This document shows positions 42,071-49,944 of a DNA stretch of 64,000 nucleotides, in pieces (positions within the stretch are counted from its first letter, which is position 1; each line of letters begins with the position of its first letter). The position numbers and the translations under genes were made by a program. The stretch comes from Streptomyces cellostaticus. GTDB taxonomy: Bacteria > Actinomycetota > Actinomycetes > Streptomycetales > Streptomycetaceae. Location of the stretch: assembly GCF_023630175.1 (NCBI RefSeq), contig NZ_JALLIN010000030.1, forward strand, positions 32,797 through 96,796, written 5' to 3'. Under the pieces are notes generated by a model. That model ran no database searches. It worked only from the letters and a program-made list of their open reading frames with translations, and was not told the DNA's origin.

Positions 42071-43017
42071 TCCGGACCGTGGAGTCTGTGCCGCACGTGT
42101 CCGCACCGGTACTCGCCGCCTACGGCTACTGCGAGGCCGTCACCGGGCAGCAGGCCCGCAACTTCGCCTACGGCATCCGGCTGCTGCCGACGCCCAAGCG
42201 GCGCGCCATGTCCGCCCTGTACGCGTTCTCCCGGCGTGTCGACGACATCGGCGACGGCGGCCTGCCGGGGGAGGTGAAGGTCGCGCGGCTCGAGGACACC
42301 CGGGAACTGCTCACCCGGATCCGCGCCGGTGAGGTCGAGGAGGACCACACCGACCCGGTGGCGGTGGCCCTCGCCCATGCCGCGCGCGCCTTCCCGATCC
42401 CGCTGGGCGGTCTGGACGAGCTGATCGACGGCGTCCAGATGGACGTGCGCGGCGAGACCTACGAGACCTGGGACGACCTGAAGGCCTACTGCCGCTGCGT
42501 GGCCGGTGCCATCGGCCGCCTCTCGCTCGGTGTCTTCGGCACGGAGCCGGGGACGCGCGGCGCCGAGCGCGCCCCCGAGTACGCCGACACGCTGGGCCTC
42601 GCGCTGCAGCTCACCAACATCCTCCGCGACGTCCGTGAGGACGCCCAGGGCGGACGCACCTACCTGCCCGCCGACGACCTGGCGAAGTTCGGCTGCTCGG
42701 CCGGCTTCGACGGGCCCACTCCACCGCGGGGCTCGGACTTCGCCGGCCTCGTGCACTTCGAGGTGCGACGGGCCCGTGCCCTGTTCGCCGAGGGCTACCG
42801 GCTGCTCCCCATGCTCGACCGGCGCAGCGGCGCCTGCGTGGCCGCCATGGCCGGTATCTACCGCCGGCTGCTGGACCGCATCGAGCGCGATCCCGAGGCC
42901 GTGCTGCGCGGCCGGGTGTCGCTGCCGGGACACGAGAAGGCCTACGTCGCCGTGCGCGGACTGTCCGGCCTCGACACCCGGCACGTCTCCCGGCGGACCG
43001 TCAGGAGGCGCGCCTGA
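42067..43017 (+). CDS. hpnD: Presqualene diphosphate synthase HpnD
   Basis: The 316-residue trans-isoprenyl diphosphate synthase-fold enzyme has both aspartate-rich motifs: RRVDDIGD near 56 and NILRDVREDAQGGRTYLP near 190. RNFAYGIRLLPTPKRRAM is typical of the family. HpnD condenses two farnesyl diphosphates to presqualene diphosphate. GTG 42067 overlaps the hpnC stop. Next comes the 46-codon gene, whose ATG overlaps the hpnD TGA. Confidence 0.92.
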   Translation: MIRTVESVPHVSAPVLAAYGYCEAVTGQQARNFAYGIRLLPTPKRRAMSALYAFSRRVDDIGDGGLPGEVKVARLEDTRELLTRIRAGEVEEDHTDPVAVALAHAARAFPIPLGGLDELIDGVQMDVRGETYETWDDLKAYCRCVAGAIGRLSLGVFGTEPGTRGAERAPEYADTLGLALQLTNILRDVREDAQGGRTYLPADDLAKFGCSAGFDGPTPPRGSDFAGLVHFEVRRARALFAEGYRLLPMLDRRSGACVAAMAGIYRRLLDRIERDPEAVLRGRVSLPGHEKAYVAVRGLSGLDTRHVSRRTVRRRA

Positions 43018-43157
43018 TGGGCTCGCGGGAACCGTCCGGCTCCGATGATCCGGCGCGACGGGCAACCCCGCGCTGCGGCGTGGCGTCCCTGACTGCGACG
43101 GCCGACCGTGCACCGTTCATCCAGCACGGTCGGCACGCACGGAAGGACGCAGCATGA
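43017..43157 (+). CDS. Small hopanoid-operon protein (DUF6380-like), 46 residues
   Basis: The ORF starts at ATG 43017, overlapping the hpnD stop (TGATG), and ends in TGA overlapping the hpnE start (ATGA). It therefore exactly fills the gap between two coupled genes. The protein is basic with RATPRCGVASLTATADRAPF and QHGRHARKDAA; the middle resembles small Streptomyces proteins I recall as DUF6380. There is no membrane segment. Function unknown; it could be a structural accessory or only a translational bridge. Confidence 0.65.
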   Translation: MGSREPSGSDDPARRATPRCGVASLTATADRAPFIQHGRHARKDAA

Positions 43158-44590
43158 GCGACGGCTCCGGCGCCGCACGGGCGCACGCCCGTGCCCGGGT
43201 ACCGAAGGCCCCGGCACGGCGCACCGCCGTCGTCGTCGGCGGCGGACTCGCCGGCATCACCGCGGCGCTCGCGCTCGCCGACGCGGGCGTCGACGTCACG
43301 CTCGTCGAGGGCAGACCCAGGCTGGGCGGTCTCGCCTTCTCCTTCCAGCGGGGCGAGTTGACCGTCGACAACGGCCAGCACGTGTACCTGCGCTGCTGCA
43401 CCGCCTACCGGTGGTTCCTCGACCGGATCGAGGGCACGGCGCTGGCACCGCTGCAGGACCGCCTGGACGTGCCCGTCGTCGACGTCGCACGGCCCGAGGG
43501 CACACGCCTCGGCCGGCTGCGGCGCGACCCGCTGCCCGTCCCCCTCCACCTGGGGCGCAGCCTGGCCACCTACCCGCACCTGTCGCTCGCCGAGCGCGCC
43601 GCCGTCGGGCGCGCCGCGCTGGCCCTCAAGGGACTCGACCCCACCGATCCGGCCCTGGACGCCCAGGACTTCGGAAGCTGGCTGGCCGCGCACGGCCAGT
43701 CGGCACGGGCCGTCGAGGCCCTGTGGGACCTGGTCGGCGTCGCCACCCTCAACGCGGTCGCGGGCGACGCCTCCCTGGGGCTCGCCGCGATGGTGTTCAG
43801 GACCGGTCTGCTGTCCGAGCCGGGCGCGGCCGACATCGGCTGGGCCCGCGTCCCGCTGGGCGAACTGCACGACCGGCTGGCCCGCAGGGCGCTCGACTCC
43901 GCGGGCGTGCGTACCGAGGTCCGTACACGCGTCACCTCCGTCCTCCTCAACGAGAACGGAGGCTGGAGCGTTCAGGTTCCCGGTGAGACGCTCCGGGCCG
44001 ACGCGGTCGTCCTCGCCGTACCCCAGCGCGAGACGCACGGCCTGCTGCCGCCCGGCGCCCTCGACGCCCCCGGGCGGCTGCTGGAGATCGGCACCGCGCC
44101 CATCCTCAACGTGCACGTCGTCTACGACCGCCCCGTGCTCGCCCGGCCCTTCCTCGCCGCTCTCGGCACCCGCGTGCAGTGGGTCTTCGACCGCACCGAG
44201 GCCTCCGGGCTGCGCGAGGGCCAGTACCTCGCGCTGTCCCAGTCGGCCGCGCGGGACGACATCGACGAACCGGTCGCCGTGCTGCGGGAGCGCTACCTGC
44301 CCGAGCTGGCGCGGCTGATCCCCGGCACGCGCGACGCCGTGGTGAGGGACTTCTTCGTGACCCGGGAGCGCACGGCGACGTTCGCCCCCACCCCCGGCGT
44401 CGGCCGGCTGCGGCCCGGCGCCCGCACCAGAGCCCCCGGCCTGTACCTGGCCGGAGCGTGGACCGCCACCGGGTGGCCCGCGACCATGGAGAGCGCGGTC
44501 CGCAGCGGCGTGCGCGCGGCCGACGCCGCGCTGAGCGCCCTGGGCCGGCCCCGCCCCACCCGCCTCTTCGCGTTCGAGGAGGCGGCCTGA
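43154..44590 (+). CDS. hpnE: Hydroxysqualene dehydroxylase HpnE
   Basis: The 478-residue FAD-dependent amine-oxidase/phytoene-desaturase-fold protein has the dinucleotide motif AVVVGGGLAGITAALAL near 25-41, GGLAFSF, and the C-terminal FAD motif APGLYLAGAWTATGWPATME. HpnE reduces hydroxysqualene to squalene, completing the HpnCDE pathway. ATG 43154 overlaps the small gene and its TGA overlaps the polyprenyl synthase ATG (TGATG). Confidence 0.92.
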   Translation: MSDGSGAARAHARARVPKAPARRTAVVVGGGLAGITAALALADAGVDVTLVEGRPRLGGLAFSFQRGELTVDNGQHVYLRCCTAYRWFLDRIEGTALAPLQDRLDVPVVDVARPEGTRLGRLRRDPLPVPLHLGRSLATYPHLSLAERAAVGRAALALKGLDPTDPALDAQDFGSWLAAHGQSARAVEALWDLVGVATLNAVAGDASLGLAAMVFRTGLLSEPGAADIGWARVPLGELHDRLARRALDSAGVRTEVRTRVTSVLLNENGGWSVQVPGETLRADAVVLAVPQRETHGLLPPGALDAPGRLLEIGTAPILNVHVVYDRPVLARPFLAALGTRVQWVFDRTEASGLREGQYLALSQSAARDDIDEPVAVLRERYLPELARLIPGTRDAVVRDFFVTRERTATFAPTPGVGRLRPGARTRAPGLYLAGAWTATGWPATMESAVRSGVRAADAALSALGRPRPTRLFAFEEAA

Positions 44591-45723
44591 TGACCGAGCG
44601 ACACGCGGCGGGCCCGCGCACCCCCGGTACCGCAACAACAGGAGAGACTGTGCCCACTGTGCCCCCCGCCTCGACGGCCGACCCGAGGACCGCGGTGGAC
44701 GTGACCGCGTTGCTGGAGCGCGGCCGCACCCTGGCCACCCCGGTCCTGCGCGCCGCGGTCGACCGCCTGGCGCCGCCGATGGACACCGTCGCCGCCTACC
44801 ACTTCGGCTGGATCGATGCCGCGGGCAATCCGGCCGACGGGGACGGGGGCAAGGCCGTCCGCCCCGCCCTCGCCGTGCTCTCCGCCGAGGTCACCGGCGC
44901 CGCGCCCGAGGTGGGCGTCCCCGGCGCCGTCGCCGTCGAACTCGTCCACAACTTCTCGCTGCTGCACGACGACCTGATGGACGGCGACGAGCAGCGCCGG
45001 CACCGCGACACGGTATGGAAGGTGCACGGCCCGGCCCAGGCCATCCTGGTCGGCGACGCCCTGTTCGCCCTCGGCAACGAGGTCCTGCTGGAGCTCGGCA
45101 CCGTCGAGGCCGGCCGGGCGACCCGCCGGCTGACCACCGCGACCCGCGCCCTGATCGACGGTCAGGCGCAGGACATCTCCTACGAGCACCGCGACCGCGT
45201 CAGCGTCGAGGAGTGCCTGGAGATGGAGGGCAACAAGACCGGCGCGCTGCTCGCCTGCGCCTCCTCGATCGGCGCGGTCCTCGGCGGCGCGGACGACGCC
45301 ACCGCCGACGCGCTGGAGCGCTACGGCTACCACCTCGGCCTCGCCTTCCAGGCCGTCGACGACCTGCTCGGCATCTGGGGCGACCCGGAGTCCACCGGCA
45401 AGCAGACCTGGAGCGACCTGCGCCAGCGCAAGAAGTCCCTGCCGGTGGTGGCCGCGCTGGCGGCGGGCGGCGACGCCTCGGAGCGGCTCGGCGAGATCCT
45501 CGCCGCCGACGCCAAGACCAGCGACTTCGAGAACTTCTCCGAGGAGGAGTTCGCGGCCCGCGCCGCCCTCATCGAGGAGGCCGGCGGCCGCGAGTGGACG
45601 GCCGGGGAGGCGCGCCGCCAGCACACGATCGCCGTCGAGGCCCTCCACGCGGTCCACATGCCCGACCGGGTGAGGGCCGCGTTCACCGCGCTCGCCGACT
45701 TCGTCGTCGTACGGAAGAGATGA
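44590..45723 (+). CDS. Polyprenyl diphosphate synthase (FPP/GGPP synthase type)
   Basis: The 377-residue enzyme has the first aspartate-rich motif LLHDDLMDGDEQRR and second AVDDLLGIWGDPE, with GGKAVRPAL and the conserved VEECLEMEGNKTGAL. For squalene synthesis it would supply farnesyl diphosphate. The residues before the first motif (NFSLLHDD) are compatible with C15 or C20 product, so product length is not certain. ATG 44590 has GAGGAGG upstream and overlaps the hpnE stop; GTG 44650 with GGAG just upstream is a good alternative that removes 20 low-complexity residues. Confidence 0.9.
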   Translation: MTERHAAGPRTPGTATTGETVPTVPPASTADPRTAVDVTALLERGRTLATPVLRAAVDRLAPPMDTVAAYHFGWIDAAGNPADGDGGKAVRPALAVLSAEVTGAAPEVGVPGAVAVELVHNFSLLHDDLMDGDEQRRHRDTVWKVHGPAQAILVGDALFALGNEVLLELGTVEAGRATRRLTTATRALIDGQAQDISYEHRDRVSVEECLEMEGNKTGALLACASSIGAVLGGADDATADALERYGYHLGLAFQAVDDLLGIWGDPESTGKQTWSDLRQRKKSLPVVAALAAGGDASERLGEILAADAKTSDFENFSEEEFAARAALIEEAGGREWTAGEARRQHTIAVEALHAVHMPDRVRAAFTALADFVVVRKR

Positions 45724-45837
45724 TCACTATCGGTCGAATAGCCCTCGCGTAGTCGCCGGCCGGTGCCGCGGATGACGGCACCGGCCGACGGCGGACCCAC
45801 AGCAGCACGACGCGCACGACTGCACGAAGGGGAAGCC

Positions 45838-47889
45838 ATGACAGCGACGACCGACGGAAGCACCGGAGCGACCATGCCGCCCCGCGCTGCCGCGGCCAGC
45901 GAAACGGACATCACCACGCCCGAGGCGGCCGGGGTACCGGAAGCCGCCGAGCGCGCCGCGCGTCGGGCCACCGACTTCCTGCTCGCCCGCCAGGACGCCC
46001 AGGGCTGGTGGAAGGGCGACCTCGAGACGAACGTCACCATGGACGCCGAGGACCTGCTGCTCCGCCAGTTCCTGGGCATCCTGGACGAGGACACGACGAG
46101 GGCCGCCGCGCTGTTCGTCCGCGGCGAGCAGCGCCCGGACGGCACCTGGGCCACCTTCTACGGCGGCCCCGGCGAACTGTCCGCCACCGTCGAGGCGTAC
46201 GTCGCGCTGCGCCTGGCCGGGGACGCGCCCGACGCCCCGCACATGGCGAAGGCCTCGGCCTGGGTGCGCGAGCACGGCGGCATCGCCGCCTCCCGGGTCT
46301 TCACCCGGATCTGGCTCGCCCTGTTCGGCTGGTGGAAGTGGGAGGACCTGCCCGAACTCCCGCCGGAGCTGATCTACTTCCCGCACTGGATGCCGCTCAA
46401 CATCTACGACTTCGGATGCTGGGCCCGGCAGACCATCGTGCCGCTGACCGTCGTCTCGGCCAAGCGCCCCGTCCGCCCGGCCCCCTTCCCGCTGGACGAG
46501 CTGCACACCGATCCGGCCGATCCCAACCCCGCCAAGCCGCTCGCCCCGGTGGCCAGTTGGGACGGCGCCTTCCAGCGCCTGGACAAGGCGCTGCACCAAC
46601 TGCGCAAGGTCGTCCCGCGCCGGTTGCGCCGGGCCGCGATGAACTCCGCCGCGCGCTGGATCATCGAGCGGCAGGAGAACGACGGCTGCTGGGGCGGCAT
46701 CCAGCCCCCGGCCGTGTACTCGCTCATCGCCCTGCGCCTGCTCGGCTACGACCTCCAGCACCCGGTGATGCGTGAGGGCCTCGCCTCGCTGGACCGCTTC
46801 GCCGTGTGGCGCGAGGACGGCGCCCGGATGATCGAGGCCTGCCAGTCCCCGGTGTGGGACACCTGCCTCGCGACCATCGCGCTCGCCGACGCCGGCCTGC
46901 CGGTCGATCACCCGCAACTGGTCAGGGCGGCCGACTGGATGCTCGGCGAGGAGATCGTCAGACCCGGCGACTGGGCCGTGAAGCGGCCCCAACTGCCCCC
47001 CGGCGGATGGGCCTTCGAGTTCCACAACGACAACTACCCGGACATCGACGACACCGCCGAGGTCGCCCTCGCGCTGCGCCGGGTCCGGCACCACGACCCC
47101 GAACGCGTGGACCACGCCATCGGACGCGCGGTGCGCTGGAACCTGGGGATGCAGTCGAGGAACGGCGCCTGGGGCGCCTTCGACGTCGACAACACCAGCC
47201 CGTTCCCGAACCGGCTGCCGTTCTGCGACTTCGGTGAGGTCATCGACCCGCCGTCCGCCGATGTCACCGCGCACGTCGTCGAGATGCTCGCCGCCGAGGG
47301 CCTGGCCCACGATCCCCGTACCCGGCGCGGCATCGACTGGCTGCTCGCCGAACAGGAGCCGGACGGTTCGTGGTTCGGACGCTGGGGCGTCAACTACCTG
47401 TACGGCACCGGCTCCGTGGTGCCCGCCCTCACCGCGGCCGGTCTGCCCACTTCCCACCCGGCGATCCGGCGGGCGGTGGTGTGGCTGGAGCAGGTGCAGA
47501 ACGACGACGGCGGCTGGGGCGAGGACCTGCGCTCGTACCGGCACGTCAAGGAGTGGAGCGGCCGCGGTGCCTCCACCGCCTCGCAGACCGGCTGGGCGCT
47601 GATGGCGCTGCTCGCGGCGGGGGAGCGGGACTCGGCGGCCGTGGAGCGCGGCATCCAGTGGCTGGCCGCGACCCAGCGGGACGACGGCTCCTGGGACGAG
47701 CCGTACTTCACCGGCACCGGCTTCCCCTGGGACTTCTCCATCAACTACCACCTGTACCGGCAGGTGTTCCCGCTCACCGCGCTCGGCCGGTACCTGCACG
47801 GCGACCCCTTCGAACGACCGCCGCTCGCCCGGGCCCGGAGGTCCCACCGCGACGGCCGGAAGCCGCAGCCCGAGGCCACGGTGAGCTGA
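45838..47889 (+). CDS. shc: Squalene-hopene cyclase
   Basis: The 683-residue terpene cyclase folds squalene into hopene/hopanol at the membrane surface. The catalytic acid motif DIDDTA lies at 402-407 (family consensus DxDDTA). Several QW repeats are visible (QDAQGWWKG, QENDGCWGG, QSRNGAWGAF, EQEPDGSWFGRW, QNDDGGWGED, QRDDGSWDEPYFTGTGFP). ATG 45838 has GAAGGGGAAG upstream. The 114-base gap from the previous gene is the longest inside the operon and could hold a second promoter. Confidence 0.95.
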   Translation: MTATTDGSTGATMPPRAAAASETDITTPEAAGVPEAAERAARRATDFLLARQDAQGWWKGDLETNVTMDAEDLLLRQFLGILDEDTTRAAALFVRGEQRPDGTWATFYGGPGELSATVEAYVALRLAGDAPDAPHMAKASAWVREHGGIAASRVFTRIWLALFGWWKWEDLPELPPELIYFPHWMPLNIYDFGCWARQTIVPLTVVSAKRPVRPAPFPLDELHTDPADPNPAKPLAPVASWDGAFQRLDKALHQLRKVVPRRLRRAAMNSAARWIIERQENDGCWGGIQPPAVYSLIALRLLGYDLQHPVMREGLASLDRFAVWREDGARMIEACQSPVWDTCLATIALADAGLPVDHPQLVRAADWMLGEEIVRPGDWAVKRPQLPPGGWAFEFHNDNYPDIDDTAEVALALRRVRHHDPERVDHAIGRAVRWNLGMQSRNGAWGAFDVDNTSPFPNRLPFCDFGEVIDPPSADVTAHVVEMLAAEGLAHDPRTRRGIDWLLAEQEPDGSWFGRWGVNYLYGTGSVVPALTAAGLPTSHPAIRRAVVWLEQVQNDDGGWGEDLRSYRHVKEWSGRGASTASQTGWALMALLAAGERDSAAVERGIQWLAATQRDDGSWDEPYFTGTGFPWDFSINYHLYRQVFPLTALGRYLHGDPFERPPLARARRSHRDGRKPQPEATVS

Positions 47890-47890
47890 G

Positions 47891-48532
47891 GTGAGCACCC
47901 GGCCCGCCGCGCCTCCGCTGCTGATCGCCTGCGCGCTCGGCATCGAGCGCCTCGCCCTGCGCACCGGCGAACGCGGCGGGGCGGGAGGGCCGGTCACCTT
48001 CGTCCGCACGGGCATGGGGCCCCGGGCGGCGGAACGGTCCGTCACCCGGCACCTGTCCGAGCCGGCTCTGCGCGCGGCTGCCGTCCTGGCCACCGGCTTC
48101 TGCGCCGGACTCGCCCCCGGCATGCACCCCGGCGACCTGGTCGTCGCCGACGAGACCCGCGACCCGCGCGGGACCGTCCCGTGCGAGGGCACCGAACTGC
48201 TCGTCAAGGAGGTCGCCCGGGTCCTGCCCGGGCGCACCGTCCACACCGGAACGCTGGTCGGCTCCGACCACGTCGTCCGCGGCCCGGAGCGGTCCGCGCT
48301 GCGCGCGACCGGGGCGATCGCGGTCGACATGGAGTCGGCGGCCACACTGCTCAGTGCCGTGCGCGCGGGCGTGCGCCCGGTTGCGGCCGTACGGGTGGTC
48401 GTGGACGCTCCCGAACATGAACTCGTCCGGATCGGCACGGTCCGCGGTGGAATATCAGCCTTCCGTGTTCTTCGCTCGGTCCTGCCCGCTTTCCATGAAT
48501 GGCACCGTTCCTTGTCGCTCCCCCGGAGGTGA
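47891..48532 (+). CDS. hpnG: HpnG-like phosphorylase (adenosylhopane nucleosidase/phosphorylase)
   Basis: The 213-residue protein of the nucleoside phosphorylase superfamily has VLATGFCAGLAPGMHPGDLVVA, HTGTLVGSDHVV and the nucleobase/ribose-binding VDMESAATLL. In hopanoid clusters HpnG cleaves adenine from adenosylhopane on the way to ribosylhopane. Start GTG 47891 follows the shc stop by one base. It precedes hpnH, the enzyme that makes its substrate. Confidence 0.85.
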   Translation: MSTRPAAPPLLIACALGIERLALRTGERGGAGGPVTFVRTGMGPRAAERSVTRHLSEPALRAAAVLATGFCAGLAPGMHPGDLVVADETRDPRGTVPCEGTELLVKEVARVLPGRTVHTGTLVGSDHVVRGPERSALRATGAIAVDMESAATLLSAVRAGVRPVAAVRVVVDAPEHELVRIGTVRGGISAFRVLRSVLPAFHEWHRSLSLPRR

Positions 48533-48537
48533 GCCAG

Positions 48538-49560
48538 ATGGCCATGCCGTTGCGTCAGTCCATCAAGGTCGCTACATACCTGGCCGAACAGAAACTCCGC
48601 AGGCGGGACAAGTTTCCGCTCATCGTCGAGCTGGAACCGCTCTTCGCCTGCAACCTCAAGTGCGAGGGCTGCGGCAAGATCCAGCACCCGGCCGGCGTCC
48701 TCAAGCAGCGCATGCCGGTCGCCCAGGCCGTGGGCGCGGTGCTGGAGTCCGGCGCGCCGATGGTGTCCATCGCCGGCGGGGAACCCTTGATGCATCCGCA
48801 GATCGACGAGATCGTGCGCCAGCTCGTGGCCAGGCGCAAGTACGTCTTCCTCTGCACCAACGCGCTGCTGATGCGCAAGAAGATGGACCGGTTCACGCCC
48901 TCGCCCTACTTCGCCTTCGCGGTGCACATCGACGGGCTGCGCGAGCGGCACGACGAGTCGGTCGCGAAGGAGGGGGTGTTCGACGAGGCGGTGGAGGCCA
49001 TCAAGGAGGCCAAGCGGCGCGGCTTCCGGGTGACCACCAACTCCACCTTCTTCAACACCGACACCCCGCAGACGATCATCGAGGTGCTCAACTTCCTCAA
49101 TGACGACCTGCAGGTGGACGAGATGATGATCTCGCCCGCCTATGCCTACGAGAAGGCGCCCGACCAGGAGCACTTCCTGGGTGTGGAGCAGACCCGCGAG
49201 CTGTTCCGGAAGGCCTTCGCGGGCGGCAACCGCCGCAGGTGGCGGCTCAACCACTCCCCGCTCTTCCTGGACTTCCTCGAGGGCAAGGTCGACTTCCCGT
49301 GCACCGCGTGGGCGATCCCGAACTACTCGCTCTTCGGCTGGCAGCGCCCCTGCTACCTGATGAGCGACGGCTACGTCCCGACGTACCGCGAGCTCATCGA
49401 GAAGACCGACTGGGACAAGTACGGCCGCGGCAAGGACCCGCGCTGCGCCAACTGCATGGCGCACTGCGGGTACGAGCCCACCGCGGTCCTCGCCACCATG
49501 GGCTCCCTGAAGGAGTCGCTGCGGGCGATGCGCGAGACCGTCTCCGGAAACCGGGAGTGA
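48538..49560 (+). CDS. hpnH: Adenosyl-hopene transferase HpnH (radical SAM)
   Basis: The 340-residue radical SAM enzyme has the cluster motif C38-x3-C42-x2-C45 in FACNLKCEGCGK, the SAM-binding IAGGEPLMHP, and a C-terminal HpnH domain with further cysteines (DPRCANCMAHCGYEP). HpnH joins a 5'-deoxyadenosyl group to hopene, the first step of the C35 side chain. ATG 48538 has the strong Shine-Dalgarno GGAGGTGA. Six bases after hpnG. Confidence 0.95.
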   Translation: MAMPLRQSIKVATYLAEQKLRRRDKFPLIVELEPLFACNLKCEGCGKIQHPAGVLKQRMPVAQAVGAVLESGAPMVSIAGGEPLMHPQIDEIVRQLVARRKYVFLCTNALLMRKKMDRFTPSPYFAFAVHIDGLRERHDESVAKEGVFDEAVEAIKEAKRRGFRVTTNSTFFNTDTPQTIIEVLNFLNDDLQVDEMMISPAYAYEKAPDQEHFLGVEQTRELFRKAFAGGNRRRWRLNHSPLFLDFLEGKVDFPCTAWAIPNYSLFGWQRPCYLMSDGYVPTYRELIEKTDWDKYGRGKDPRCANCMAHCGYEPTAVLATMGSLKESLRAMRETVSGNRE

Positions 49561-49564
49561 CGCC

Positions 49565-49944
49565 GTGACCGCCGCCCTCGCGGGCGTCCCCGGGGCGCCG
49601 GCCCGGCCGGCGGCGCGGGGACGCGTGCCGCGGCGGAGCGACGGAGACGGGCCGGCGACGCAGCCACGGCAGGCCCGGCCGGCGGGGAGGTCCCGTTCCG
49701 CGTCGCCGTCCTGGGCTGCGTCGCGGGCGGCCCGGCGAGGCCCGTGAAGGGCGATCCGGGAGTTGCCTCGGGGCACGGCAAGGGGCAGATCCTCGTCGAC
49801 GGCGAGGTCGTCCGGACCGTCCCGGAGCCGAAGACCGTGGAGACCCTCGTCGAGGAGGCCGTGAAGCCCGCCGAGGGGTCGGGCGCCGCGGACGAAGTGA
49901 GTTGGGGCAAGGCACGGCACGGACCGAGAGGGGGCCCAGCGTGA
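49565..49944 (+). pseudogene. ispG: Internally deleted and frameshifted ispG (gcpE) remnant
   Basis: This gap holds two ends of IspG, the 4Fe-4S HMBPP synthase of the MEP pathway. From GTG 49565 about 24 codons (MTAALAGVPGAPARPAARGR) recall the IspG N-terminus. From 49687, in a different frame, about 60 codons match the C-terminus: VPFRVAVLGCVAGGPA, GDPGVASGHGKGQILVDGEV, then VRTVPEPKTVETLVEEAVK. The roughly 300 codons between, with two of the three cluster cysteines, are missing. The usual GCVVNGPGE is changed to GCVAGGPAR. The end still overlaps dxs as GTGA. Confidence 0.85.

Noticed and set aside
41174..43017. hpnC and hpnD as carotenoid phytoene synthases
   Set aside because: Their pairing with hpnE, squalene-hopene cyclase, hpnG and hpnH identifies them as squalene-pathway enzymes.
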